From positions 48,486-112,485 of the forward strand of contig CACKCM010000002.1 of assembly GCA_902598735.1 (NCBI GenBank): 64,000 nucleotides of DNA, written 5' to 3'. A model generated the notes under the pieces. That model was not told the DNA's origin, did not search any database, and saw only the letters and a program-made list of their open reading frames with translations. Source of the DNA: an uncultured Pelagibacteraceae bacterium (lineage in GTDB: Bacteria > Pseudomonadota > Alphaproteobacteria > Pelagibacterales > Pelagibacteraceae). Position numbers and translations under genes: made by a program. Below, piece after piece: positions 29,907-39,945 of this stretch (position 1 is the first letter of the stretch; every line of letters starts with the position of its first letter).

Positions 29907-30739
29907 TATTTGTTTCTCTTCTTTCTTCTTGTTATTATTAATCTATCACTTCGTTTTGGTCTTCTTGTTTTTAATCCTTTAGCAGATTGACCCCAAGGAG
30001 AGACTGGGCTTCTTCCTCCGGATGTTTTTCCCTCACCACCTCCGTGTGGGTGATCAACCGGATTCATAGCAACTCCTCTGGTCTGAGGTCTTTTTCCACG
30101 CCATCTGTTTCTACCTGCCTTACCTATTTTAATATTTTTTTGATCAGGGTTTGATACAACTCCTATAGTTGCTACACACATGTTGCTCACTTTTCTCGTC
30201 TCTCCAGATGAAAGTTTTAAAATAGCATAATCTCCATCGTATCCTGATAGAGTAACAGAAGATCCAGCCGATCTCGCTAGTTTAGCTCCATTACCAGGTA
30301 TAAGTTCAACATTATGAAGTGATGTGCCTGGTGGTATATCTTTTAGCTCTAATGAATTTCCAATTTTAATTTCAACATTATTGCCGGACTCTATTGTGTC
30401 ACCTTTTTTAAGGCCTTGAGGGCAAATAATATATGCTTTTTCATTATCTTTATATTTAATTAAAGCAATATAACCAGTTCTGTTTGGATCGTATTCAATT
30501 CTTTCTACAATAGCGGGAATATTTTTCTTTTTTCTATAAAAATCTATAACTCTGTACTTGTGTTTAGATCCTCCTCCGATGTGTCTTGAAGTTATTCTTC
30601 CATTGTTATTCCTTCCACCAGTAAAATTCTGACCTCGAGTCAAAGGTTTGTACGGTGCACCTTTCCATAAATTACTCTTATTAATTACTACGGTTCCTCT
30701 AGTAGATTTAGTATAGGGTTTAAATGTTTTTAAAGTCAT
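29906..30739 (-). CDS. rplB: 50S ribosomal protein L2
   Basis: L2 is needed for subunit joining and peptidyl-transfer. The 277-residue product has [23 protein letters not shown] near the start, and [31 protein letters not shown] with the conserved histidine near the end. It begins 3 nt after rplW and overlaps the rpsS start by one base. Confidence 0.97.
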   Translation of the reverse strand: MTLKTFKPYTKSTRGTVVINKSNLWKGAPYKPLTRGQNFTGGRNNNGRITSRHIGGGSKHKYRVIDFYRKKKNIPAIVERIEYDPNRTGYIALIKYKDNEKAYIICPQGLKKGDTIESGNNVEIKIGNSLELKDIPPGTSLHNVELIPGNGAKLARSAGSSVTLSGYDGDYAILKLSSGETRKVSNMCVATIGVVSNPDQKNIKIGKAGRNRWRGKRPQTRGVAMNPVDHPHGGGEGKTSGGRSPVSPWGQSAKGLKTRRPKRSDRLIITRRKKRNK

Positions 30740-30742
30740 AAA

Positions 30743-31036
30743 TTAAATTCCTGTAGTCAGATCAATGCTTTGACCTTTCTTCAAAGTTATTACTGCTTTT
30801 TTATAACCACTTTTATAAGATTTTTTTCCTTGTTTTATTTTTAATTTCTTTTTTTGATTAATAATATTTACTTTGATCACATTAACTTTAAATAATTTTT
30901 CTATATTTTTTTTAATTGTTTTTTTATTCGCACGTTCATGAACTTTAAAAACAGTCTTATTTTGTTCAGATAAAATTGTAGCTTTTTCTGTTATGATCGG
31001 ATTTCTTATTGAATCAATATAGTTAATTTTTTTCAT
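30743..31036 (-). CDS. rplW: 50S ribosomal protein L23
   Basis: L23 is at the tunnel exit and docks trigger factor and SRP. The 97-residue product has SIRNPIITEKATILSEQNKTVFKVHERANKKTIKKNIEKLFKVNVIKVN, the family's signature, followed by a shortened loop. Its first 14 nt overlap the end of rplD, one of the longer overlaps in this cluster. Confidence 0.95.
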   Translation of the reverse strand: MKKINYIDSIRNPIITEKATILSEQNKTVFKVHERANKKTIKKNIEKLFKVNVIKVNIINQKKKLKIKQGKKSYKSGYKKAVITLKKGQSIDLTTGI

Positions 31037-31658
31037 TCAAAATCCTTTCTTGCATCTTAATAGCCGAAGTTTGTGTAATGATTAAATTTTTATATTTAAA
31101 AATATCATAAATATTAGCACCAACGTCTTGAATAAGTTTTACATTTTTAATATTTCTTGCAGATTTATTTATATTTTTTAAAGTATCCTTATCAGAAATT
31201 ATCAGTGTATTTAAAAGATTATTTTTAGTTAAAAAAGTATTGAAATCTTTTGTTTTCTTTATTTCTTTTTTTATGTCAGCTAAAAAATGTAAATTTTTAT
31301 CAGAACTTTTTTTCGATAATGTATGTACTAAAGCTAATCTTTTTACTTTTTTATTAATTTTTTTAATTTTATATGAAGCTCCTTTTGGACCGTGAGCAAC
31401 CCCTCCGCCAACAAATATCGGAGCTTTTTTGCTTGCATGCCTAGCGCCTCCACTTCCTTTTTGAGCAACAATTTTTTTTGTAGATCCTTGAATTTGATTT
31501 CTTTGTTTAGTTTTAGCTGTTCGTGGTTTAGAATTGTTTAGTTGCCAGTCAATTACAAATTTTATTAGTTTGTAATTAATTTTTTGCTTAACTAATTTAT
31601 CTGATATATCTATCGACTGATTCTTTGATCCGTCTATATTTAAAATTGGAAATTTCAT
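31023..31658 (-). CDS. rplD: 50S ribosomal protein L4
   Basis: L4 lines the exit tunnel and in E. coli represses the S10 operon. The 211-residue product has QRNQIQGSTKKIVAQKGSGGARHASKKAPIFVGGGVAHGPK as its extended loop, followed by a lysine-rich C-terminal domain. The start is one base from the rplC stop, and the 3' end overlaps rplW. Confidence 0.95.
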   Translation of the reverse strand: MKFPILNIDGSKNQSIDISDKLVKQKINYKLIKFVIDWQLNNSKPRTAKTKQRNQIQGSTKKIVAQKGSGGARHASKKAPIFVGGGVAHGPKGASYKIKKINKKVKRLALVHTLSKKSSDKNLHFLADIKKEIKKTKDFNTFLTKNNLLNTLIISDKDTLKNINKSARNIKNVKLIQDVGANIYDIFKYKNLIITQTSAIKMQERILNEKN

Positions 31659-32363
31659 TTATTTTTTCCCCTTTTTAGCTGCAGCTGCTTTTGTTCTAGC
31701 CTCATGCTTTTCTTTTAAAGTTTTTCTAGCTATATTTTTGACTGACTCTCTTAATAATACAGTTGAATTTTTTGATCCTGGTATTGAACCCTTCAAATAT
31801 AATAACCCATTTTCTAAATCTGACTTAACTATCTCTAAATTTAACATTGTTCTCAACTTATCTCCCATGTGACCAGCCATTTTTTTTCCTTTGAAAACTT
31901 TTCCTGGATCTTGTCTCTGACCTGTAGAACCATGTGATCTATGAGATACTGAAACTCCATGAGATGCTCTTAAGCCACCAAAATTCCATCTTTTCATTAC
32001 ACCAGCAAAACCCTTCCCAATAGTTTTAGATCTTACATCTATAAATTTTTTATCTTTAAAAATTTCTAATCCAAGTTCGTTTCCTTCTTTATAATTTTCA
32101 ATATTTTCAACTCTAAATTCTTTTAAAATCTTTTTTGGCTCAGTATTTTTTTTTGTAAAATAACCTTTCATTTGTTTAGTTAATTTTGAATTTTTTATTT
32201 TATAAAATCCGACTTTAACAGCGCTGTAACCTCTTTTTTCTTTAGAAATTACGTCTAAAACTCTTCCTTTTTCAACTCTAATAACAGTTACCGGAACAGA
32301 TTGCCCTGTCTCCATAAATTCTCTTGTCATTCCTATTTTAGTACCAATCAATCCTATGCTCAT
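31659..32363 (-). CDS. rplC: 50S ribosomal protein L3
   Basis: L3 is an early assembly protein near the peptidyl-transferase centre. The 234-residue product has GLIGTKIGMTREFMETGQSVPVTVI at the start and the long loop GLRASHGVSVSHRSHGSTGQRQDPGKVFKGKKMAGHMGD near residue 130. It ends in a basic Ala/Lys tail of about 20 residues beyond the core, which is an addition compared with the usual 210 or so. Confidence 0.96.
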   Translation of the reverse strand: MSIGLIGTKIGMTREFMETGQSVPVTVIRVEKGRVLDVISKEKRGYSAVKVGFYKIKNSKLTKQMKGYFTKKNTEPKKILKEFRVENIENYKEGNELGLEIFKDKKFIDVRSKTIGKGFAGVMKRWNFGGLRASHGVSVSHRSHGSTGQRQDPGKVFKGKKMAGHMGDKLRTMLNLEIVKSDLENGLLYLKGSIPGSKNSTVLLRESVKNIARKTLKEKHEARTKAAAAKKGKK

Positions 32364-32367
32364 AACT

Positions 32368-32676
32368 TTAAATTTTTATCTCTATGTCAACTCCTGAGGC
32401 TAAATCTAACTTCATCAAAGCCTCTACTGTTTGTGGAGTGGGTTCTATAATATCAATAAGTCTTTTATGAGTTCTTGACTCAAACTGTTCTCTACTTTTT
32501 TTATCTATGTGAGGAGATCTTAAAACAGTATATCTCTCTATACGTGTCGGTAATGGGATTGGTCCTTTTACTTGAGCGCCAGTTCTTTTTGCAGTGTTTA
32601 CTATCTCCTCTGTTGATAAATCAAGGATTTTATTATCGTAAGCTTTCAAGTGTATTCTAATATTTTGATTTTCCAT
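32368..32676 (-). CDS. rpsJ: 30S ribosomal protein S10
   Basis: S10 is in the 30S head and, with NusB, takes part in antitermination (NusE). The 102-residue product contains [20 protein letters not shown] and [34 protein letters not shown]. It follows fusA by 3 nt with no tuf between them, so the str and S10 clusters are fused here. Confidence 0.97.
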   Translation of the reverse strand: MENQNIRIHLKAYDNKILDLSTEEIVNTAKRTGAQVKGPIPLPTRIERYTVLRSPHIDKKSREQFESRTHKRLIDIIEPTPQTVEALMKLDLASGVDIEIKI

Positions 32677-32679
32677 AAA

Positions 32680-34752
32680 TTAAGCTAGTTTTTTAGTTAC
32701 CTCATCTTGAACATTTTGTGGGACTTTATCATAATGACTAAACTGCATCGTATATTGAGCTCTACCTTGTGTTGAAGATCTTAAATTATTTATATATCCA
32801 AACATATTGGCTAAAGGCACGACCGCGTTAATAGCTGTAGCATTTCCACGAGGTTCCGTTGAACCAACTTGACCTCTTCTACTGTTTAAATCACCTATTA
32901 CATCACCCATAAATTCCTCAGGTGTCACAACTTCAACTTTCATCATTGGCTCAAGTAGCTTCAAAGTAGCCTTTTGACAGGCCTCCCTAAAACAAAATCT
33001 GCTTGCAATTTCAAAAGCTAATACGCTTGAGTCAACATCGTGATGTAAGCCATCTAAAATCTTTACTTTATAATCTATTATTGGGAATCCAGCTAAAATT
33101 CCGCTGTCAGATACACTTTCTACACCTTTTTCTACTCCTGGGATAAATTCTTTAGGTATTGACCCGCCCTTAATTAAATTTTCAACTTCTCTACCTTTTC
33201 CAGCTTCTAACGGCTCAACACTCAATTTAACTTTAGCAAATTGTCCAGCACCTCCACTTTGTTTTTTATGAATATATTCCATTTCTGCAGAACCTAGTAT
33301 AGTTTCTCTATAAGCTACTTGTGGTGCTCCAATATTTGCCTCAACTTTAAATTCTCTTTTCATTCTATCCACAATAATATCTAAATGTAATTCACCCATA
33401 CCTTTAATGATTGTTTGTCCCGACTCTTCGTCTGAAGAAACTCTGAATGACGGATCTTCTTTGGCCAATCTAGCCAAGGCTTCTCCCATTTTCTCTTGAT
33501 CACCTTTTGTTTTAGGTTCAACTGCTATTTCTATAACAGGATCAGGAAATTCCATTGGTTCCAATAGAATGGGATTTTTAGAGTCACATAATGTGTGACC
33601 TGTGATTGTATGTTTTAATCCTGCTAAAGCAACTATGTCTCCTGCACTCGCAGATTTTATATCTTCTCTACTATTTGCGTGCATCAATAACATCCTACCA
33701 ATTCTCTCACTTTTGTCTTTAGATGAATTTAAAATAGAAGTACCTGCATTGAGTGTCCCTGAGTATATTCTTATAAATGTAAGCGATCCAACAAACGGAT
33801 CATTTGCGACTTTAAAAGCTAATGCGGAAAAATTCTCTTTTTCCTCAAATTTCATTGTTACTTTTTCATCTGATCCAACTTTAGTTCCATCAATAGACTT
33901 CAAATCACTTGGGCTTGGGAGATAATCTATCACTGCGTCTAGTAAAGGCTGAACACCTTTATTTTTAAAAGCAGAACCAGTTAAAATGGGTACAAAATCA
34001 AATGATAATGTTCCTTGTCTTACGCACTTAATTAAATCAGACTCTGTTGGTTCTTTTCCTTCCAGGTAAGCTTCCATTAATTTTTCATCTTGCTCAACGG
34101 CTGTTTCTACTAAATCTTTTCTATATTTTTCAGCTTTTTCTTTTAAATCGGATGGAATTTCAACATATTCAAATTTTGCCCCTAAATCTTCGTTTTGCCA
34201 AACAATACCTTTCATTTTTACCAAATCTACCACACCCTTTAAATCAGACTCTGTACCAATAGGTAACTGTAACGGTAATGGTTTGCATCCTAGTCTTTCT
34301 TTAATCATATCTACACAACGATAAAAGTCTGCACCAGTTCTATCTAATTTATTAACAAAACAAATTCTTGGAACTTTATACTTATCAGCTTGTCTCCACA
34401 CAGTTTCTGATTGTGGTTCAACACCAGCAACACCATCAAAAACTGCAACTGCTCCATCTAGAACTTTTAAAGATCTTTCGACTTCAATAGTAAAATCAAC
34501 ATGCCCGGGGGTGTCAATTATATTGATCCTATGATCTCTCCAAAAACAAGTAGTTGCTGCAGAGGTTATAGTTATTCCTCTTTCTTGCTCTTGTTCCATC
34601 CAATCCATCGTAGCAGCACCATCATGCACCTCACCAATTTTATGACTTTTACCTGTATAGTATAAAATTCTTTCAGTAGTAGTAGTTTTTCCTGCATCGA
34701 TGTGTGCCATAATTCCAATGTTTCTATATTTGTCTAAAGTATATTTAGTCAT
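32680..34752 (-). CDS. fusA: Elongation factor G
   Basis: EF-G is the GTPase that moves tRNAs and mRNA after peptide-bond formation. The 690-residue product starts [25 protein letters not shown] use the ATG at 34752 because an upstream reading would run into rpsG and lacks family similarity. The G motifs are [16 protein letters not shown] and NKLDRTGA. Domains II-V follow, with [14 protein letters not shown] in domain III and the C-terminal [20 protein letters not shown]. It lies between rpsG and rpsJ. Confidence 0.97.
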   Translation of the reverse strand: MTKYTLDKYRNIGIMAHIDAGKTTTTERILYYTGKSHKIGEVHDGAATMDWMEQEQERGITITSAATTCFWRDHRINIIDTPGHVDFTIEVERSLKVLDGAVAVFDGVAGVEPQSETVWRQADKYKVPRICFVNKLDRTGADFYRCVDMIKERLGCKPLPLQLPIGTESDLKGVVDLVKMKGIVWQNEDLGAKFEYVEIPSDLKEKAEKYRKDLVETAVEQDEKLMEAYLEGKEPTESDLIKCVRQGTLSFDFVPILTGSAFKNKGVQPLLDAVIDYLPSPSDLKSIDGTKVGSDEKVTMKFEEKENFSALAFKVANDPFVGSLTFIRIYSGTLNAGTSILNSSKDKSERIGRMLLMHANSREDIKSASAGDIVALAGLKHTITGHTLCDSKNPILLEPMEFPDPVIEIAVEPKTKGDQEKMGEALARLAKEDPSFRVSSDEESGQTIIKGMGELHLDIIVDRMKREFKVEANIGAPQVAYRETILGSAEMEYIHKKQSGGAGQFAKVKLSVEPLEAGKGREVENLIKGGSIPKEFIPGVEKGVESVSDSGILAGFPIIDYKVKILDGLHHDVDSSVLAFEIASRFCFREACQKATLKLLEPMMKVEVVTPEEFMGDVIGDLNSRRGQVGSTEPRGNATAINAVVPLANMFGYINNLRSSTQGRAQYTMQFSHYDKVPQNVQDEVTKKLA

Positions 34753-34756
34753 TGTA

Positions 34757-35227
34757 TTACCATCTAAAGTGAGCAAAAGCTTTATTTGCCTCTGCCATTT
34801 TATGAGTGTCTTCTCTTTTTTTGATAGCAGATCCTTTGTTTTGTGAAGCATCCATTATTTCAGCGTAAAGTTTTTCTGCCATAGTTTTATTTTTTCTTTT
34901 TCTTGTAGCATCCATTATCCATCGTAATGCTAAAGCTTGAGCTCTTTTTGATTTTACCTCTACTGGGACTTGGTATGTGGCTCCTCCTACCCTTCGTGAT
35001 CTGCATTCTAAGTTAGGTTTTACATTAGTAATTGCATTATTAAAAATTTTAATGGGATCTTCTTTTTTTTTATCTTTTATTTTATCAAGAGCATCATAAA
35101 GAATTTTTTCTGCAGTAGATCTTTTGCCATCGTACATTATTGAGTTTATAAATTTTGATATAATTTCTGAGTGAAATTTTGGATCAGGATAAACTTTTCT
35201 TATTGGGGCTTTTCTTTTTCTAGACAT
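34757..35227 (-). CDS. rpsG: 30S ribosomal protein S7
   Basis: S7 starts assembly of the 30S head and binds 16S rRNA. The 156-residue product begins [18 protein letters not shown] at the ATG at 35227; a longer reading would overlap rpsL and has no homology. It contains [33 protein letters not shown] and the end [15 protein letters not shown]. It lies between rpsL (4 nt away) and fusA. Confidence 0.96.
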   Translation of the reverse strand: MSRKRKAPIRKVYPDPKFHSEIISKFINSIMYDGKRSTAEKILYDALDKIKDKKKEDPIKIFNNAITNVKPNLECRSRRVGGATYQVPVEVKSKRAQALALRWIMDATRKRKNKTMAEKLYAEIMDASQNKGSAIKKREDTHKMAEANKAFAHFRW

Positions 35228-35231
35228 AAAA

Positions 35232-35603
35232 TTATTTAGGTTTTTTTGCTCCGTACAATGATCGTCTCTGTTTTCTATTTGCAACACCTTGAGTATCTAA
35301 ATTTCCTCTTAAAATATGATACCTTACTCCTGGTAAGTCTTTAACTCGTCCGCCACGTAATAAAACAACAGAATGTTCTTGTAAATTATGTCCCTCTCCT
35401 GGAATATAAGCAGTCACTTCAAAACCATTTGATAGTCTTACTCTAGCAACTTTCCTAAGTGCAGAATTTGGTTTTTTTGGGGTTGTTGTATAAACCTTTA
35501 CACAAACTCCTCTTTTTAAAGGTTGACGCTCTAAAGCTGGTACTTTATTTCTTGCTATAGGCTTAACTCTACTTTTCTTAATCAATTGATTAATTGTTGG
35601 CAT
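35232..35603 (-). CDS. rpsL: 30S ribosomal protein S12
   Basis: S12 controls decoding accuracy. The 123-residue product includes [24 protein letters not shown] and [30 protein letters not shown]; lysines at the classic streptomycin positions are retained (TPKKPNS and [10 protein letters not shown]). It is the first gene of the str cluster, with a separate promoter region of 149 nt upstream after rpoC. Confidence 0.98.
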   Translation of the reverse strand: MPTINQLIKKSRVKPIARNKVPALERQPLKRGVCVKVYTTTPKKPNSALRKVARVRLSNGFEVTAYIPGEGHNLQEHSVVLLRGGRVKDLPGVRYHILRGNLDTQGVANRKQRRSLYGAKKPK

Positions 35604-35752
35604 AATATTATTTTGAAGTTGAAGATTAGGTAACCCTGAAGATTTTATTGTTAGTGTTTAAGGTTATAAAAGACCTTACTTCTAACGTTCAAAATTGCCG
35701 TAAACTAACATTGAATCAATAAAAGTCAATAATTATTAGAAAATATATAAAT
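35604..35752 (-). promoter_or_regulatory. rpoC-rpsL gap with likely str promoter and palindrome
   Basis: This 149-nt stretch is the longest in the main ribosomal block. On the minus strand a -35-like TTGAAC (35687-35692) and -10-like TATAAC (35663-35668) are separated by 18 nt, about 60 nt before the rpsL start. A perfect inverted repeat TAAGGT/ACCTTA (35659-35664 and 35673-35678) encloses the -10 box. A second TTGACT lies upstream near 35730 but with a weak -10. No GC-rich terminator is seen for rpoC. Confidence 0.5.
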
Positions 35753-38700
35753 TTATGCTGTTTGATCAGGCGCTGCTGGTGCGGATTCTAGCTCCTGTTT
35801 TTTAAGTTCTTCAAGTCTTGCTTTGTCTTGTTCTCTGGCCTGTTTGTCCCACTCAATTTTGGTAAGACCAGTTCCTGCTGGGACTAATCGTCCGACGATA
35901 ACGTTTTCTTTTAATCCCTCTAAAGTATCAGTTTTACCTTTTATAGATGCGTCAGTTAAAACTCTAGTAGTTTCCTGAAATGATGCAGCTGAAATAAATG
36001 AGTTAGTTTGCAATGATGCTTTAGTAATACCTAATAATACTCTTTCAAAAGTTGCGGGTTTCTTTTTCTCATTCCTTAGTTGATCATTAATTGCATTAAT
36101 TTGAAGTAAATCAATCACTTCACCTGTTAAAAATTCTGAATCACCAGGATCTTTTATTTCCACTCTTTTTAACATTTGACGAACTATAGTTTCAATGTGT
36201 TTGTCATTAATTACAACTCCTTGTAACCTATAAACTTCTTGAACTTCTGAAACAAAATATTCAGTAAGCTTTTCAACACCTAATATTCTTAAGATATCAT
36301 GAGGCGCTGGACTTCCATCTAATAAGTATTCACCTTTTTTAATTTTTTCGCCTTGATTAAAATTAACATGTTTACCTTTTGGAATTAGATAATTAGAGGT
36401 GTCTCCATTTGAAGAAACAATTGAAATTTTTTGTTTACCTCTTACCTCTTTACCGAATTCAATTACTCCGTCATTTTCAGCAATTATTGCGCTATCTTTC
36501 GGTCTTCTTGCTTCAAACAATTCTGCAACTCTAGGTAAGCCACCTGTTATATCTTTTGTTTTTGAGGTTTCTTTTGGAAGTCTAGCTAGAACATCTCCAG
36601 CGGAAATTTTCTGACCATCCTTAACAGATAAAATTGTATCTGGAACTAGATAATATCTAGCTTCATTGCCATCTGCTTTTTTAATAATTTCTCCTTTTTC
36701 ATTTCTCAAGGTTATTCTTGGTTTTAACTCTGAATTTTTTGAAGAGGATTTCCAATCAGTAACTGATTTTGAAGACAAACCTGTTGCATCATCTAATGTC
36801 TCTGTGAGCGAACTTCCCTCCATTAAATCCATGTAATTTACAATTCCACTTGTTTCAGCAATTACCGGTAAAGTATATGGATCCCACTCTGCTATTTTTT
36901 TTCCTTTATCTATTGTTTCTCCATCTTTGAAAAATAGTTTTGATCCATAATTTACTTTGTAAATAGCTAGTTGCCTTCCATTTTCATCTTCAATACTTAG
37001 TTGAGTATTTCTTCCCATTACAATTATATTTTTTTTAGAGTCTTCAATTAAATTTTTATTTATAATATTTAATTTTCCTTTTGTTTGTGAAATAATTTGA
37101 GACTCTTCTTTAATTTGAGCTGTGCCACCAACGTGGAATGTTCTCATTGTCAATTGTGTACCTGGTTCTCCAATAGACTGAGCAGCGATCATGCCTACTG
37201 CTTCTCCAACACTTACCAATTTTCCTCTTGCCAAATCCCTTCCATAACAAATTTGGCAAACACCTCTAGTAGAGGCGCAAGTTATTACAGAATAAACATT
37301 AACTGATTTTACGCCTGCCGCGTCAATCTTTTCACAATCTTCTTCGTCGATAAGTTTGTCTTTTTTAATTATAACCTCCCCTGTAACTGGATTTTTAATA
37401 TTTTCAGCTATTACTCTTCCTAAAACTCTCTCAGATAAACTAACTAGGATATTTCCTCCCTCAATTATTTCTGAAATTGTTACTGAGGATCTTTTTTTAG
37501 GGTCACACTCATTTTTAGTTATTTGAACATCTTGAGCAACATCACATAATCTTCTCGTTAAATAACCTGAATTAGCAGTTTTCAAAGCTGTATCTGCTAA
37601 ACCTTTTCGAGCTCCGTGAGTAGAATTAAAATACTCTAAGACTGATAAACCTTCTTTAAAATTTGAAATAATTGGGGTTTCTATAATTTCACCTGATGGT
37701 TTTGCTATTAAACCTCTCATTCCAGCTAGTTGTTTCATTTGTGCTTGAGACCCTCTGGCCCCAGAGTCTGCCATCATGTAAACTGAATTTGTTTCAATTC
37801 TATCGTCATTGTAGGTTTTTTCTGCTGAAGAAATTTCTTTCATCATTTCATTAGCAACCGTATCAGTGCATTTAGACCACACGTCCACAACTTTATTATA
37901 TTTTTCACCTCTTGTTATCAGTCCATCTGAATATTGTTTCTCATATTCTTCTATTTGTTTTTTTGTACTATTTATTAAATTCTCTTTAGTTTTGGGAATT
38001 AATAAATCGTCTTTACCGAAAGAAATACCTGCTTTGAAAGCATGTTTAAATCCTAAGGTTTTAATTTTATCACAAAAAATAACAGTCTCTTTTTGACCAC
38101 AATACCTAAAAATCGTATCAATAACCTCTGAAACATTTTTTTTAGTTAATAATTTATTTATTAAGTTAAACTTAATATTTTCATTTACAGGTAATAAGTT
38201 TGCTAACAAAAATCTTCCAGCCGTACTTTTGTATTTTTCGACAACTTTATCACCATTTTTATCAATAGTATGAAAAATTGAAACAATTTTAGAGTGTAAA
38301 CTTATAGATTTATTTTCTAGGGCTTGTTCTATTTCTTCAACACTTGAAAATATGCCTTTGGGTTTTTCATCGTCATTTTTTGATGCTTGTGAAAGATAGT
38401 AAATACCTAAAACAATATCTTGGCTTGGGACAATAATTGGTTTTCCATTAGATGGGCTTAATATATTGTTTGTGGACATCATTAGAACTCTTGCCTCAAG
38501 CTGTGCTTCCAAACTTAGAGGAATGTGAACCGCCATCTGGTCACCGTCAAAATCTGCATTAAATGCTGCACAAACTAGAGGATGAAGTTCAATAGCGTTT
38601 CCCTCTATGAGTTTCGCTTCAAATGCCTGAACACCTAATCTATGTAATGTTGGTGCTCTATTAAGAAGAATTGGATGCTCTCTAATTATATGCTCAAGAG

Positions 38701-39943
38701 AGTCCCAAACCTCGCTTTTCTCTTTTTCAACTAACCTTTTTGCTTGTTTTATAGTGGTAGCTAAACCAAGTTTATCAAGTCTTGCGTATAAAAAAGGTTT
38801 AAATAATTCTAAAGCCATTTTTTTTGGGAGGCCACATTGATGTAGCTTAAGTTCTGGACCGACTACAATTACAGATCTTCCTGAGTAATCAACTCTTTTG
38901 CCTAACAAGTTTTGTCTAAATCTACCTTGTTTTCCTTTAAGCATTTCAGCTAAAGATTTTAATGGTCTTTTCCCAGTGCCAGTAATAACTCTGCCTCTTC
39001 TTCCGTTATCAAAGAGTGCATCGACTGACTCTTGTAACATTCTCTTTTCATTTCTTACTATTATGTCTGGCGCCTTAAGATCTAAAAGTCTTTTCAAACG
39101 ATTATTTCTGTTAATTACTCTTCTGTACAAATCATTTAAATCAGAAGTAGCAAATCTTCCTCCATCTAAAGGCACTAATGGTCTTAGTTCAGGTGGAATT
39201 ACTGGAACTGAAGTCAAAATCATCCATTCAGGTTTATTGCCTGAGGATATAAACGACTCAATTAATTTTAACCTTTTGATTGTTCTCTCTTCTGTAACTT
39301 TTGATTTTATTTCGTTTAGAGACTCGCGTAATTTTTTTTGCTCTTTTTTTAAATCTAAGTTTACTAATATTTCTCTAACTGCCTCTGCCCCAATACCAGC
39401 TGTGAAAGAGTCTTCGCCAAATTCCTCTTGGGCTTTTAACAAAGCTTCTTCGGAAATAAGTTGGCCTTTTTTTAAAGTGGTAAGACCCGGTTCAATCACA
39501 ATAAAACTTTCAAAATATAATACTTTCTCCACTTCTTTAAGCTTCATATCAATTGCTAATGAAATTCGGCTAGGTAGAGATTTTAAAAACCAAATATGTG
39601 CGACAGGGCAAGCTAAATCAATATGCCCCATCCTTTCTCTTCTAACATTTGACTTAGTTACCTCTACACCACATTTTTCACAAATAATTCCTCTAAATTT
39701 CATCCTTTTATATTTACCGCAAAGACATTCGTAATCTTTGACTGGTCCAAAAATTCTAGAGCAAAATAATCCATCTTTTTCAGGTCTAAAGGTTCTGTAA
39801 TTTATTGTTTCTGGTTTCTTTATTTCTCCGTAAGACCAAGATTTTATCTTTTCTGGGCTAGCTAATGTAATTTTAATACTGTCAAAATTATTTTCTTGGC
39901 TGATATTTTGATTTTCAAATGATTTTGTTAAATTTTTTTCCAT
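35753..39943 (-). CDS. rpoC: RNA polymerase beta' subunit
   Basis: Beta' holds the catalytic Mg2+ and most of the DNA channel. The 1396-residue product has the N-terminal zinc cysteines C73, C75, C88, C91, the active-site motif [12 protein letters not shown] near residue 460, and the bridge and trigger-helix regions with [26 protein letters not shown]. The C-terminal zinc site uses the [17 protein letters not shown] stretch. It begins 2 nt after rpoB and no separate promoter is visible. Confidence 0.98.
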   Translation of the reverse strand: MEKNLTKSFENQNISQENNFDSIKITLASPEKIKSWSYGEIKKPETINYRTFRPEKDGLFCSRIFGPVKDYECLCGKYKRMKFRGIICEKCGVEVTKSNVRRERMGHIDLACPVAHIWFLKSLPSRISLAIDMKLKEVEKVLYFESFIVIEPGLTTLKKGQLISEEALLKAQEEFGEDSFTAGIGAEAVREILVNLDLKKEQKKLRESLNEIKSKVTEERTIKRLKLIESFISSGNKPEWMILTSVPVIPPELRPLVPLDGGRFATSDLNDLYRRVINRNNRLKRLLDLKAPDIIVRNEKRMLQESVDALFDNGRRGRVITGTGKRPLKSLAEMLKGKQGRFRQNLLGKRVDYSGRSVIVVGPELKLHQCGLPKKMALELFKPFLYARLDKLGLATTIKQAKRLVEKEKSEVWDSLEHIIREHPILLNRAPTLHRLGVQAFEAKLIEGNAIELHPLVCAAFNADFDGDQMAVHIPLSLEAQLEARVLMMSTNNILSPSNGKPIIVPSQDIVLGIYYLSQASKNDDEKPKGIFSSVEEIEQALENKSISLHSKIVSIFHTIDKNGDKVVEKYKSTAGRFLLANLLPVNENIKFNLINKLLTKKNVSEVIDTIFRYCGQKETVIFCDKIKTLGFKHAFKAGISFGKDDLLIPKTKENLINSTKKQIEEYEKQYSDGLITRGEKYNKVVDVWSKCTDTVANEMMKEISSAEKTYNDDRIETNSVYMMADSGARGSQAQMKQLAGMRGLIAKPSGEIIETPIISNFKEGLSVLEYFNSTHGARKGLADTALKTANSGYLTRRLCDVAQDVQITKNECDPKKRSSVTISEIIEGGNILVSLSERVLGRVIAENIKNPVTGEVIIKKDKLIDEEDCEKIDAAGVKSVNVYSVITCASTRGVCQICYGRDLARGKLVSVGEAVGMIAAQSIGEPGTQLTMRTFHVGGTAQIKEESQIISQTKGKLNIINKNLIEDSKKNIIVMGRNTQLSIEDENGRQLAIYKVNYGSKLFFKDGETIDKGKKIAEWDPYTLPVIAETSGIVNYMDLMEGSSLTETLDDATGLSSKSVTDWKSSSKNSELKPRITLRNEKGEIIKKADGNEARYYLVPDTILSVKDGQKISAGDVLARLPKETSKTKDITGGLPRVAELFEARRPKDSAIIAENDGVIEFGKEVRGKQKISIVSSNGDTSNYLIPKGKHVNFNQGEKIKKGEYLLDGSPAPHDILRILGVEKLTEYFVSEVQEVYRLQGVVINDKHIETIVRQMLKRVEIKDPGDSEFLTGEVIDLLQINAINDQLRNEKKKPATFERVLLGITKASLQTNSFISAASFQETTRVLTDASIKGKTDTLEGLKENVIVGRLVPAGTGLTKIEWDKQAREQDKARLEELKKQELESAPAAPDQTA

Positions 39944-39945
39944 AA

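Noticed and set aside
34753..34851. Extended N-terminus for fusA
   Set aside because: The 33 extra codons overlap rpsG and have no similarity to EF-G, which starts at the ATG at 34752.
35693..35752. AT-rich palindromic stretch after rpoC as a terminator
   Set aside because: TAATAATTATTA is short and fully A/T; in a genome this AT-rich it is not distinguishable from chance and lacks a stable stem.
38898..39734. Plus-strand open frame of 278 codons opposite rpoC
   Set aside because: It lies entirely inside rpoC on the other strand, has no recognisable domain and reads as a mirror of conserved RpoC codons.
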